Shown piece after piece: positions 42,449-51,880 of a stretch of DNA of 64,000 nucleotides (position 1 is the stretch's first letter; each line of letters starts with the position of its first letter). The stretch is from Mucilaginibacter kameinonensis (GTDB lineage: Bacteria > Bacteroidota > Bacteroidia > Sphingobacteriales > Sphingobacteriaceae), in contig NZ_RCWZ01000003.1 in assembly GCF_003675385.1 (NCBI RefSeq), forward strand, positions 496,001 to 560,000, given 5' to 3'. Both the position numbers and the translations under genes were made by a program. A model generated the notes under the pieces. The model saw only the letters and a list, made by a program, of their open reading frames with translations, was not told the DNA's origin and ran no database searches.

Positions 42449-45400
42449 ATGAAAATACGGTTTACGTTAATATTGTTCTTCAATTTACTCGCTATATTAA
42501 CTGTATATTCACAAACCCATGTCACTATTAACTTAAAATCAGCCGATTTTAAAAAGGTTATATCAATCATCGAACATCAGAGCCTTTATCATTTTGTTTA
42601 CAGCGAAAGAAAAATACCAACGTTAAACAGAGTTGATTTAAACTTCGAGAATGAGGATGTTAAAATCGTTTTAGATAAAATATTAGCCAATTCGGGCTTT
42701 TCATATACCGAGCTCGCCAACCACCTGATAGTAATAACCCCGGTTGACGAAATAGTTAATGTGGTTAAAATAACAGGTACTGTTGTTGACGAAAGCGGGA
42801 AACCGCTTGCAGGAGCTACAGTTAGGGTACGGGGCTCAACCATGGGGGCGCCTACCGACCAGCAAGGCTCATTTTCTTTTGAAGCTCCCGACCAATCAAT
42901 ACTAATCATAAGCTTTGTGGGCTATGTTACCCGCGAAGTAAAAGTGTCCGGAACCACTCCTCTTAAAATCGCACTATCGGTAAGTAATATCTTAAGCGAA
43001 GTTGTAGTAACTGCCCTCGGTATAAAAAAAGAAGAAAAAAAGGTTGGCTATTCGGTTACAACCATAGGTGGCGAAGTACTGGATAAAGCCAAAGAATCAA
43101 ACGTGGCCTATTCATTAGAGGGCCGGGTAGCCGGTTTAAGCATTAGCGGCGTTAACGGCGGGCCAGCATCATCCGCACGTATTTTACTTAGAGGTGTTAC
43201 CAGTTTTGGCGCAAGCGCTCCGCTCTTTATCATTAATGGTGTGCCCATTGATAACACACAACGGGGGGCCGCAAACGAATGGGGTGGCGCCGATTTTGGC
43301 GATGGCATAAGCAATATCAATCCTGATGATGTTGAAAGCATGACCGTACTGAAAGGCCAGGCGGCTTCTGCATTGTACGGAGCGAGGGCCGCTAATGGCG
43401 TGATTCTGATCACAACCAAAACAAGTAAAAAGAACTCGGGCTTTGGAATTGAGTTCAATACCAATTATCAAACAGACAAGGCAATCAATACATTTGATTA
43501 TCAAAAGGTTTACGGACAGGGCCTTTACGGGATCAGGCCGGCAACAGTAAACAATGCCATAACATCCGGAAATTTTGGTTGGGGCGAAAAGCTTGACGGC
43601 AAGCCTACCATCCAGTTTGATGGTAAATATTACCCCTACTCGGCAGTTAACGATAATATAGATAAGTTTTACCGCCGCGGTTATACTTATACCAACACCA
43701 TAGCCTTTAATGGCGGCAACGAAACAGGTGCATTCCGCCTGTCTGTTTCCGATCTCAGGAATGGCTCCGTTATCCGCAACAGTGGTCTTAACCGTAAAAC
43801 GGTAAACTTAACCGCCACCCAGGGGATAAGCGATAAATTTAACGTTAACGTTATTGCTAACTATATTGACGAATCATCAAACCTTAAACCAAACCTGAGC
43901 GATGGCCCCCTTAACCCCAATAACATTCAATATCTTGCTGCCAATGAAAACCAGGCAGCCCTGGCACCTGGCTATGACTCAAACGGTGATGAACTGAGGT
44001 GGACCGGCGATACTTTTGTGACCAATCCTTATTTCGCTGTAAATAAATTTATCAATAATATAAGCCGGAACCGTTTGATATCAGCAATAACGGCCCGTTA
44101 TAATTTCGCAGATTGGATGTATGCCCAGGCCCGCTTAGGCGATGATGTGCTGTATGATAAACGTTTAACCATCACGCCTACCGGAACTGCTTATTCGCCG
44201 GGAGGCGCCGGTTCTATGGATGAGCAATCATCAACAGAGCGCTCAGAACTGAATGCCGACATTTTGATTGGCGCCAAACGTGATATCATAAAAAACCTGC
44301 TTAGCTTTGACTTATCCGCAGGGGCCAATCTGCGTAAAAACAGCTACGAATACACCCGCCTTTTTGGAGGGCCATTTATTGTACCTAATTTTTATAGCTA
44401 CACTAACCTGGCTACAAAAAACAGCAGCTATGATTTTAAAAGCTCCGAAACACATTCAACTTATTATTCTGTCGATTTTTCGTTAAAAAACTTTCTTACG
44501 TTAACCACCACCGGTCGCTATGATACTTACTCGACCCTGCCAGTTGACAACCGGAGTATTTTTACTCCGTCGGTGTCGGCAAGTATCCTGTTTTCGGATC
44601 TTGTGCACATACCCGGACTTGATTTCGGAAAACTCCGCCTGTCATACGCTCAAACCAGCGGCGAACCTACCGACGTTTATATAACATCGCAATATTATAC
44701 AATCAACAATCCCGTGAATGGGATACCAACAGGCGGTTTTAGCGACAGTTTACCAAATCTTTTTTTAAAGCCGTATACACTTACAGAAATGGAAGTTGGT
44801 ACCGACCTGAAGTTTTTAAACGGACGACTGGGACTTGATGTTGCCTACTTCCATCGCAAAACCAGGAACGAGATTATTAAAGGTGATCTTGACCTGGCAA
44901 CCGGCTTTGCCCGCCGGTTCATACCAACCGGTTCAACTCAAAATAATGGCATTGAGGTTTCGTTGAGCGGCACACCTTTTAAAACTGCCAATTTTAACTG
45001 GTCGCCCTCATTCAACTTCACCTATGTTCAAAACAAGATCCTTCAAACAGATGGCACCCCCGAATCTGCCAATATAAGCTTTGGTACTTACCGCCCGCTA
45101 AATGCTGCAACAGCATTGGTTAAAGGTTTACCCGGTCCGCAAATCATGGCGAATGATTACCTCAGAAATGCCAAGGGCCAGATTATTTTTGATGGCAATG
45201 GGTTACCACAAGCCGGTCCCAGGGTGCCTATGGGCAGCGCGGTACCCAATATTTATGGTGGGTTTAACAACAATTTTACCTATAAAAAATTCAGCCTATC
45301 ATTCCTGATCGATTATAGGTTTGGTAACAAAATACTTTCGGCCACTAATTATAACAGCATTTACCGGGGCTTCAATAAACTTACCCTGCCGGGAAGGGAA

Positions 45401-45769
45401 ACCGGTGTTGTTGGCGATGGTGTAAATGCCAACGGCGATAAAAACACGGTTGTTGTGCCGGCGCAAACCTATTACCAGGCACTTGCCCAAAGTGTTTCGG
45501 CCCTGAACGTATTAGACGGTAGGTTTATCAAGCTTAGGCAAGTTACTTTTGGCTATACATTTTCAAAAGGTTTTCTTAATAATACCCCTTTTGAGGGCAT
45601 AACTTTCTCGTTGGTAGGCAGAAATTTATGGACGATAGTGAAACGATCAGACAATATCGACCCTGAATCGGGCTTCTCTCCCGACATAAAATACGCCGGA
45701 ATTGAAGGTGCAAGCCTTCCGCCAACGCATACTTACGGAATAAATATTAACTTTAAACTCAAAAAATAA
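42449..45769 (+). CDS. SusC/RagA-family TonB-dependent receptor with N-terminal STN domain
   Basis: 1106 residues; signal peptide to about residue 21. The STN domain (about 25-100, VTINLKSADFKKVISIIEHQ) contacts the FecR anti-sigma. A carboxypeptidase-regulatory-like domain follows (about 106-180, VDESGKPLAGATV with SFVGYVT), then the plug (about 185-330, including ILLRGVTS, PLFIINGVPID and ASALYGARAANGVILITT). The rest is the 22-strand barrel, ending in an aromatic-free KLKK. Imports oligosaccharides with TonB energy. There is no SusD lipoprotein next to it; a GH3 gene follows directly. Confidence 0.92.
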   Translation: MKIRFTLILFFNLLAILTVYSQTHVTINLKSADFKKVISIIEHQSLYHFVYSERKIPTLNRVDLNFENEDVKIVLDKILANSGFSYTELANHLIVITPVDEIVNVVKITGTVVDESGKPLAGATVRVRGSTMGAPTDQQGSFSFEAPDQSILIISFVGYVTREVKVSGTTPLKIALSVSNILSEVVVTALGIKKEEKKVGYSVTTIGGEVLDKAKESNVAYSLEGRVAGLSISGVNGGPASSARILLRGVTSFGASAPLFIINGVPIDNTQRGAANEWGGADFGDGISNINPDDVESMTVLKGQAASALYGARAANGVILITTKTSKKNSGFGIEFNTNYQTDKAINTFDYQKVYGQGLYGIRPATVNNAITSGNFGWGEKLDGKPTIQFDGKYYPYSAVNDNIDKFYRRGYTYTNTIAFNGGNETGAFRLSVSDLRNGSVIRNSGLNRKTVNLTATQGISDKFNVNVIANYIDESSNLKPNLSDGPLNPNNIQYLAANENQAALAPGYDSNGDELRWTGDTFVTNPYFAVNKFINNISRNRLISAITARYNFADWMYAQARLGDDVLYDKRLTITPTGTAYSPGGAGSMDEQSSTERSELNADILIGAKRDIIKNLLSFDLSAGANLRKNSYEYTRLFGGPFIVPNFYSYTNLATKNSSYDFKSSETHSTYYSVDFSLKNFLTLTTTGRYDTYSTLPVDNRSIFTPSVSASILFSDLVHIPGLDFGKLRLSYAQTSGEPTDVYITSQYYTINNPVNGIPTGGFSDSLPNLFLKPYTLTEMEVGTDLKFLNGRLGLDVAYFHRKTRNEIIKGDLDLATGFARRFIPTGSTQNNGIEVSLSGTPFKTANFNWSPSFNFTYVQNKILQTDGTPESANISFGTYRPLNAATALVKGLPGPQIMANDYLRNAKGQIIFDGNGLPQAGPRVPMGSAVPNIYGGFNNNFTYKKFSLSFLIDYRFGNKILSATNYNSIYRGFNKLTLPGRETGVVGDGVNANGDKNTVVVPAQTYYQALAQSVSALNVLDGRFIKLRQVTFGYTFSKGFLNNTPFEGITFSLVGRNLWTIVKRSDNIDPESGFSPDIKYAGIEGASLPPTHTYGININFKLKK

Positions 45770-45779
45770 ATCAATTAAA

Positions 45780-47957
45780 ATGGCATCCACCATAAAACAA
45801 ACTACGCTGCGCTGTTTGGCTTTACTAACGGTATTGTTTAATTTTTCTACCGTAAAAGCCCAGACACCTTTTTACAAAGACGCTTCGCAATCGATTGACT
45901 TAAGAGTAAAAGACCTTTTATCGAAACTAACCCTCGAAGAAAAGATCTCTTTATTAGGTTACCGCAGCCAGGCTGTGCCCCGTTTAGGCATCCCGGCATA
46001 CAACTGGTGGAACGAGGCATTGCATGGTGTGGCCCGTGCCGGTGAGGCTACTATATTCCCACAGGCTATTGGTATGTCGGCTACTTTTAATGATGACTTA
46101 TTGAAACAAGTATCAACAGCCATATCTACCGAAGCCCGTGCTAAATATAACCTGGCCATTGCGCAAGACAGGCACCTGCAATACATGGGCCTTACCTTTT
46201 GGACCCCTAACATTAACATTTTCCGCGATCCACGTTGGGGACGCGGCCAGGAAACTTATGGGGAAGACCCATTCCTGACCGGCCGCATGGGTTCGGCCTT
46301 TGTTAAAGGTTTACAGGGCGATGATCCTAAATACCTGAAAGCTTCAGCTACGGCAAAACACTTTGCTGTTCACAGCGGCCCGGAAGCTACACGCGATAAA
46401 TTTGACGCTAAAGTTGATGAAAAAGACCTTCGCGAAACTTACCTGTATGCTTTTCACGAGTTAGTTAAAAACCACGTTGAATCGGTAATGAGTGCCTACA
46501 ACCGTGTTAACGGCGTACCAAACTCTATTAATAAAGTGTTGCTTACTGATATCTTACGGAAAGAATGGGGCTTTAACGGCCACGTGGTTACCGATTGCGG
46601 TGCTTTGGATGATGTTTACCTTACCCACAAAACCCTGCCAACCGCAGTTGAAGTAGCTGCTGCTGCCATTAAAGCCGGCGTCGATCTGGATTGCTCATCT
46701 ATTTTACAAAATGACGGCATTAAAGCTATTAAGCAAGGTCTGCTTACCGAAAAAGACGTTGACCAGGCCTTGAGCGCTATTTTACGCACCGAATTTAAGC
46801 TTGGATTTTATGATGATCCTGCCGCTAACCCGTATCATGCTTATGGAGCCGATAGTGTTCACAACGACCAACACCTGGCATTAGCCCGTAAGGTTGCTCA
46901 GCAAAGTATGGTATTATTAAAGAATAACAACAATGTTTTGCCATTCAAAAAAAGCAACTACTCGAGCATTATGGTAGTTGGGCCAAACGCGGCCTCACTT
47001 GATGCTATGATAGCTAACTACCATGGTACCAGCAGCAAGGTGATTAACTTTGTTGAAGGTATTACGGGCGCCGTTGATAAAGCTACCCGCGTTGAGTATG
47101 ACCTTGGCTGCGATTATAAAGATACCACTCACTTTGGTGGTACCTGGGCTGCTGGTAATGCCGATGCTACCATTGCGGTTATAGGCCTCTCCCCTGTTTT
47201 AGAAGGCGAAGCCGGTGATGCTTTCCTGTCAGAAAGTGGTGGCGATAAAAAAACTTTGAGTTTGCCTGCCAGCGAAATCGCTTTTATGAAGGAGTTACGC
47301 AAAAGCGTAAAAAACAAACCGTTGGTAGCCGTAATTACCGCAGGCAGCGATATTGATGTATCGGCTATTGAGCCTTATGCAGATGCCATCATATTTGCCT
47401 GGTATCCCGGCGAACAAGGAGGTAACGCGTTAGCTGATATTATTTTCGGCGAGGTTTCACCTTCCGGCCACCTGCCGCTTACATTCTATAAAGACATGAG
47501 CAATCTGCCCGATTATAGCGATTACAATATGAAAGGCCGTACCTACCGTTACTATACCGGTCCGGTGCAATACCCTTTTGGTTTTGGGTTAAGTTATACT
47601 ACATTCAACTATACCCTGGGCAGCAAATTAAAAGCTACCTACAAAAAAGCAGACACTGTTGCCGTAACTGTAAACGTTAAAAATACCGGTAAATTCAACG
47701 GTGATGAGGTAGTACAAGCCTATATCAAATATCCCAACATCGACAGGATGCCGGTTAAGGAATTGAAAAGCTTTAAACGCATCAGCCTTGAACAAGATAA
47801 AGAAGGTACAGTTACCTTAAAAATCCCGGTTCAGGATCTGCAGAAATGGGACCTTGCTACTCATAAATGGAAACTATATCCGGGCAGCTACAAACTCGTA
47901 TTGGGCAGCAGCTCGGCCGATGAAAAACTGGTAGCGGATTTTAAAGTGGCTAATTAA
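45780..47957 (+). CDS. GH3 glycosidase, beta-xylosidase-type
   Basis: 725 residues with a signal peptide (cleavage near VKAQ). GH3 (alpha/beta)8 barrel with the AYNWWNEALHGVARAG and FPQAIGMSATF segments typical of the beta-xylosidase/arabinofuranosidase branch; nucleophile Asp272 in VVTDCGAL. Then the alpha/beta sandwich (GGNALADIIFGEVSPSGHLPLTF) and fibronectin-III-like C-terminal domain (about 615-725). It should remove beta-xylose or related sugars exolytically. It follows susC by 10 bases, so both are one transcription unit. In an N-glycan context the predicted substrate is beta-1,2-xylose; this is inference. Confidence 0.85.
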   Translation: MASTIKQTTLRCLALLTVLFNFSTVKAQTPFYKDASQSIDLRVKDLLSKLTLEEKISLLGYRSQAVPRLGIPAYNWWNEALHGVARAGEATIFPQAIGMSATFNDDLLKQVSTAISTEARAKYNLAIAQDRHLQYMGLTFWTPNINIFRDPRWGRGQETYGEDPFLTGRMGSAFVKGLQGDDPKYLKASATAKHFAVHSGPEATRDKFDAKVDEKDLRETYLYAFHELVKNHVESVMSAYNRVNGVPNSINKVLLTDILRKEWGFNGHVVTDCGALDDVYLTHKTLPTAVEVAAAAIKAGVDLDCSSILQNDGIKAIKQGLLTEKDVDQALSAILRTEFKLGFYDDPAANPYHAYGADSVHNDQHLALARKVAQQSMVLLKNNNNVLPFKKSNYSSIMVVGPNAASLDAMIANYHGTSSKVINFVEGITGAVDKATRVEYDLGCDYKDTTHFGGTWAAGNADATIAVIGLSPVLEGEAGDAFLSESGGDKKTLSLPASEIAFMKELRKSVKNKPLVAVITAGSDIDVSAIEPYADAIIFAWYPGEQGGNALADIIFGEVSPSGHLPLTFYKDMSNLPDYSDYNMKGRTYRYYTGPVQYPFGFGLSYTTFNYTLGSKLKATYKKADTVAVTVNVKNTGKFNGDEVVQAYIKYPNIDRMPVKELKSFKRISLEQDKEGTVTLKIPVQDLQKWDLATHKWKLYPGSYKLVLGSSSADEKLVADFKVAN

Positions 47958-47996
47958 GCCCCTGCAAAAAAACAGTTTTATAAAATAATACTATAA

Positions 47997-48080
47997 GCGT
48001 CATTGCGAGGCACGAAGCAATCCCCGATTAGCAGGTTCGCCCTGTATAGTTTGGGCTTGCTTCGTGCCTCGCAATGACGC
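47997..48080. repeat. GCGTCATTGCGAGG inverted repeat, copy 1
   Basis: Arms 47997-48020 and 48057-48080 are perfectly complementary over 24 bases, with a T-run beyond the right arm. It lies between the convergent GH3 and ECF42 genes and would act as a bidirectional terminator. First of four copies in the window. Confidence 0.85.
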
Positions 48081-48096
48081 TTTTTTAGTCAAGGCT

Positions 48097-49326
48097 TTAT
48101 AACAAGGCCTCTAAATCCTTCATAATTCTACTTTTATCTGCCGGGGTCTTAGCTTGTCTAAGTGCGATTCGCAAATGCCAAGCCGCCCTTTCATTATCTA
48201 CCGAGGTATATAAATATCCCAGCAACACGTGATACAGGTGATTTGTATCCAGTTTTAATTTCTCCGCCTCAATAATGGCTTTCTCCTTCCCTTTTACTTT
48301 TGCTAAAGCGTAAGCCCGGTTCAAAGCCGCCGCGGGCGAATAAGCTGCAATAAGTAACCTATTGTAAAGCATTAATATATTTTCCCATTTTTCGGGCGTA
48401 TCTGTTTTAACGGTATGCCAATAGGCAATGGCAGCTTCAATATGATATTTACCGGCTTCATTTCCTTTTGAGGCCAGGTTAAGATAGTATCTTCCCTTGG
48501 CTATAAGCTCATCAGTCCAAAGCGTCCTGTCCTGATCATCGTAGCGAATCATCTCGCCGGCGTCATCTATCCGGGCATTAAACCTCGAAGCATGAAAACA
48601 CATCAGCGATAATAAGGCATTTACTTCGGGCAAATTGGTTTGCTGATTTTCTAAAAGGAGATAATTAAGGCGCATGGCCTCCAAACATAGGTCCTTACGT
48701 AAGGTAGTGCTCTGGCAGCTGGAGTAATAACCTTCGTTAAAAAGCAGGTATAAGGTTTTCAATACTATGCCCAAACGGCTAACAATATCAACCGCCTCCG
48801 GAAAAACGATCTTCACTTTCTGTTCGCGCAACTTTTCTTTTGCTCTGAACAGGCGTTTATTTATCGTTTCTTTATTTGACAAAAAAGCTTCAGCAATTTC
48901 ATCAATCCCGAAACCGCAAAGAATACGCAGGGCAAGACCGATCTGTGCCTCGGCAGGAAGTAGCGGATGGCAAATGGCAAACATCATCTGCAACTGGCTA
49001 TCGCTGATATTCTGGTCAGAAAGGTCGATTTCTACTTCATAATTATCTTCCGTATCAAACCCTTCAACCATTTTTTGTTTGAATTTTGCGCTGCGTCTAA
49101 CATAATCAGTTGCCTTATTCCGGGCTACGGTGTATAACCATGCCTTAGGATTATCCGGCAAACCTTTAATGCCCCACGTTTCGGCCGCCGTGAGGAATGT
49201 ATCACTGGCAATATCTTCGGCTGCCTCAATATGCTCAAAGCCAAAATAATGGCACAGTACCGCTATTATCTTTTGATATTCGGAGCGAAACAAATGCGGT
49301 AAAAGCTGATCTTGCTGCATAAACAA
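48097..49326 (-). CDS. ECF42-type RNA polymerase sigma factor with C-terminal TPR/DUF6596 extension
   Basis: 409 residues (ATG at 49326; a Met two codons later is equally plausible). Sigma region 2 (EDIASDTFLTAAETWGIKG, NPKAWLYTVARNKATDYVRR) and region 4 (GIDEIAEAFLSNKETINKRLFRAKEKL), followed by a ~230-residue helical extension (LYLLFNEGYYSS through AALNRAYALAKVKG) seen only in ECF42-type sigmas. In this family the extension regulates activity instead of a classical anti-sigma. The partner gene at 49361-49711 encodes a DGPF/YCII protein, the known companion of ECF42. Confidence 0.88.
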   Translation of the reverse strand: MFMQQDQLLPHLFRSEYQKIIAVLCHYFGFEHIEAAEDIASDTFLTAAETWGIKGLPDNPKAWLYTVARNKATDYVRRSAKFKQKMVEGFDTEDNYEVEIDLSDQNISDSQLQMMFAICHPLLPAEAQIGLALRILCGFGIDEIAEAFLSNKETINKRLFRAKEKLREQKVKIVFPEAVDIVSRLGIVLKTLYLLFNEGYYSSCQSTTLRKDLCLEAMRLNYLLLENQQTNLPEVNALLSLMCFHASRFNARIDDAGEMIRYDDQDRTLWTDELIAKGRYYLNLASKGNEAGKYHIEAAIAYWHTVKTDTPEKWENILMLYNRLLIAAYSPAAALNRAYALAKVKGKEKAIIEAEKLKLDTNHLYHVLLGYLYTSVDNERAAWHLRIALRQAKTPADKSRIMKDLEALL

Positions 49327-49360
49327 ACCGCCTCCCGTATATGGGAGGCGGTAAAATTAA

Positions 49361-49711
49361 TTATACTTCCATTGGGATGATAGGACGGACTTCAACGCTA
49401 CCGCCCACTGATAATATCGGACAGCCCTTTGATAATTCGGTTGCCTCTTCCAGCGACGATGCTTTGATAATGCTATAGCCGCCAATAGCTTCTTTAACTT
49501 CAACATAAGGCCCGTCAGTTACCACATTATCGGGTTTTATTACACTCCCGTTAGTATCCAGCCTGTTACCAACAGCAACAAGCTTGTTTTGCGCGGCAAT
49601 GCCGCCAATCCATTCGCGCCAGTAATTCATCATGGTTTGCATTTGCTCTGGCGACCGTTGCACCGCGGTGGCTTCTGCATCTCTTCTGAAGATCAATAAG
49701 AACTCGTTCAT
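49361..49711 (-). CDS. YCII/DGPF-domain protein, partner of the ECF42 sigma
   Basis: 116 residues of ferredoxin-like alpha/beta fold (PF03795): MNEFLLIFRRDAEAT, the central TDGPYVEVKEAIGGYSII with the DGPF-type motif, and the C-terminal strand GSVEVRPI. The biochemical role is not settled; genes of this family frequently accompany ECF42 sigma factors and may be their targets. It is 34 bases upstream of the sigma gene on the same strand, so they form one unit. Confidence 0.88.
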   Translation of the reverse strand: MNEFLLIFRRDAEATAVQRSPEQMQTMMNYWREWIGGIAAQNKLVAVGNRLDTNGSVIKPDNVVTDGPYVEVKEAIGGYSIIKASSLEEATELSKGCPILSVGGSVEVRPIIPMEV

Positions 49712-49925
49712 GTTTTCTTGAATTTAATGGTTAAAAACCAAAAGACGATCAGGTTTTGCCGAATTGGACAAGCGTTTGATTTTTTTTCAAATTAGTCAGA
49801 AAAACTTAATCTGCATAACTAATTTACCGGCTTACTGGCCATAACCTTACATAGCGCTTATAAATTGAGGTTGATATGCTTTTGTTATTTCACGTACTTT
49901 GATCATATAACAATACTACCAAACC

Positions 49926-50912
49926 ATGAAATACAGAAAATTAGGAAACACCGGGGTCGAGCTTTCGGCCATTGGTCTGGGCTGCATGGGTATGAACCAT
50001 GCCTACGGTCAACCGGACGATGACGAATCGATAGCTACCCTCGAAAAATCGATAGAAATAGGCATTAACTTTTGGGATACTGCCGATGTTTACGCCAACG
50101 GCCGCAACGAAGAGCTGGTATCAAAAGTATTAGTACCTAACCGTGATAAGATCTTCATTGCCACTAAATTTGGTTTCAGGGCCGGTGCCGATGGTAGGCT
50201 TACTGAGTTTGATGGCTCGCCTGCATATATCAAAACCGCTGTTGAAAAAAGCCTTAAACGCTTAAAAACGGATGTGATTGACTTGTACTACGCCCACCGC
50301 ATAGACCCAAATGTACCGGTTGAAGATATGGTTGGCGCCATGGCCGATCTGGTAAATGAAGGTAAAGTAAAATACCTGGGCTTATCTGAGGCTTCGGCAA
50401 ATTCTATTCGTCGCGCTCACGCGGTGCATCCCATCAGCGCCCTTCAAAGCGAATATTCATTGTTAACCCGCGACGTAGAAGCAGAGATTTTACCTGTTTG
50501 CAAGGAGTTAGGCATTTCATTTGTTCCTTTTAGTCCGCTGGTGCGCGGTTTAGTTACCAATGCCTTGGATGTAACCAAACTGGCCGATAACGATTTCAGA
50601 AAAAGCCTGCCACGTTATCAAAGCGAAAACGCCGAAAATAATATGGGACTGGCTCACGAGTTTGCACAGCTTGCGGCTCAAAAGCAATGTACACCCGCCC
50701 AATTGGCGCTGGCGTGGGTACTGGCGCAGGGCGACAACATTATCCCTATTCCTGGAACAAAGAGAAGAAAATACCTGTTGGATAACGCAGGCTCAGTTGA
50801 TGTAAAATTAACTCCTGCCGACTTACAAGATATCGAAGCTGTTTTAGCCAAATATCCTGATACCGGCGACAGGTACAATGAGGCAAACTATAAATTCGTA
50901 GATAAAAATTAA
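49926..50912 (+). CDS. aldo/keto reductase, AKR13-like
   Basis: 328 residues. AKR fold with N-terminal MKYRKLGNTGVELSAIGLGC, catalytic DTADVYANGRNEEL (Asp, Tyr), ATKFGF lysine strand and the histidine in YYAHRIDPN; NADP loop GTKRRKYL near the C-terminus. This variant is longer at the N-terminus than the AKR at 9887-10837 and belongs to a different subgroup. Broad carbonyl reductase; natural substrate unknown. Monocistronic. Confidence 0.9.
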   Translation: MKYRKLGNTGVELSAIGLGCMGMNHAYGQPDDDESIATLEKSIEIGINFWDTADVYANGRNEELVSKVLVPNRDKIFIATKFGFRAGADGRLTEFDGSPAYIKTAVEKSLKRLKTDVIDLYYAHRIDPNVPVEDMVGAMADLVNEGKVKYLGLSEASANSIRRAHAVHPISALQSEYSLLTRDVEAEILPVCKELGISFVPFSPLVRGLVTNALDVTKLADNDFRKSLPRYQSENAENNMGLAHEFAQLAAQKQCTPAQLALAWVLAQGDNIIPIPGTKRRKYLLDNAGSVDVKLTPADLQDIEAVLAKYPDTGDRYNEANYKFVDKN

Positions 50913-50989
50913 CAACATTATTCGGGCAAAGGCGTTGGCGTATAAAATTGGTACACAACGCCTTTACCTCAAAATCCAACAATCAAAAC

Positions 50990-51340
50990 ATGGCTTACAA
51001 CCAACAAATGGCCGATCGTATCCGTGAAGCATTAATGGATCTGCCCGTAGTGGAAGAGAAGAAAATGTTCCAGGGCGTATGCTTTATGGTTGATGATAAG
51101 CTTTGCGTTTGCGTAGGCAATAATTACATCCTGTGCCGTATAGGTGAACAGCAAGCATCAATTGAACTTGAGAAAGGCAATTGCAACCAAATGGTGAGTG
51201 GCGACAGAGTGATGAAGGGTTATGTATACGTTGAAGATTTCAACCTGCAAACCAGTAAAGATTTAAACTACTGGGTCAATTTGTGCCTTGAGTTTAATCC
51301 GCTTGCTGAAGCATCAAAAAAGAGGAAAAGCAAGAAGTAA
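50990..51340 (+). CDS. TfoX N-terminal-domain protein
   Basis: 116 residues from ATG at 50990; the longer TTG frame from 50948 lies in the upstream gap. MADRIREALMDLPVVEEKKMF, followed by the KMFQGVCFMVDDKLCVCVGN hairpin and the YVYVEDFNLQTSKDL segment, match TfoX_N (Sxy N-terminal) domains. In gammaproteobacteria full-length TfoX/Sxy regulates competence; standalone N-domains are widespread and not assigned a clear role. It has a basic KKRKSKK tail. Single gene. Confidence 0.8.
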   Translation: MAYNQQMADRIREALMDLPVVEEKKMFQGVCFMVDDKLCVCVGNNYILCRIGEQQASIELEKGNCNQMVSGDRVMKGYVYVEDFNLQTSKDLNYWVNLCLEFNPLAEASKKRKSKK

Positions 51341-51350
51341 TTAAAGCGTC

Positions 51351-51431
51351 CGTCATTGCGAGGTACGAAGCAATCCCAAACTATGTAGGTGGACTCGCTA
51401 ATCGGGGATTGCTTCGTACCTCGCAATGACG
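51351..51431. repeat. GTCATTGCGAGG inverted repeat, copy 2
   Basis: Arms 51351-51377 and 51405-51431 pair over 27 bases, enclosing a short loop. Sits between the convergent TfoX-like and GNAT genes. Confidence 0.85.
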
Positions 51432-51454
51432 TCTTCTATCCTTTAAAATGTTTG

Positions 51455-51880
51455 TTACTTTTTCACCATTTTATAATGCTTGATCCCGGCTTCTTCAAAT
51501 TCCGGGCCTGATGCTTCAAAACCCAGTTTAGCATAAAAAGGCACGGCAGGCGTTTGCGAGTTAAGATAAATATAGTCAGCATCGGCAGGCAAATCGGCCA
51601 ATACGATTTTTACCATCTCCGCTCCCAAGCCAAACCCTCTGAATGCTTTCAATACCGCGAAACGTTCCAATTTATAGCCATTTTCGGTTTTGCGCCAGCG
51701 GCATGCTCCCGCGGGTTCACCATCAACCGTAGCTAAAAAATGATGCGACACATCTTCGTTTTCATACTCCAACTCGGGCGGGCAATTTTGCTCAACAACA
51801 AATACTTCACGCCTGATGGCATGTACGATATCAAGTTCGGCTTGTTCCGTTACTTTTTTTACTGTGATTTTTGCGGGCAT
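51455..51880 (-). CDS. GNAT-family N-acetyltransferase
   Basis: 141 residues from ATG at 51880 (MPAKITVKK); the longer frame from 51970 contains non-family sequence. GNAT acetyl-CoA motif A as FRGFGLGAEMVKIVL, an ElaA/YjcF-like QNCPPELEYENED N-terminal half, and the C-terminal YAKLGFEASGPEFEEAGI segment typical of GNATs near ElaA. Acetylates an unknown amine. The 5' end overlaps the 3' end of the iron-permease-family gene by 50 bases, in the same direction but another frame. Confidence 0.85.
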   Translation of the reverse strand: MPAKITVKKVTEQAELDIVHAIRREVFVVEQNCPPELEYENEDVSHHFLATVDGEPAGACRWRKTENGYKLERFAVLKAFRGFGLGAEMVKIVLADLPADADYIYLNSQTPAVPFYAKLGFEASGPEFEEAGIKHYKMVKK

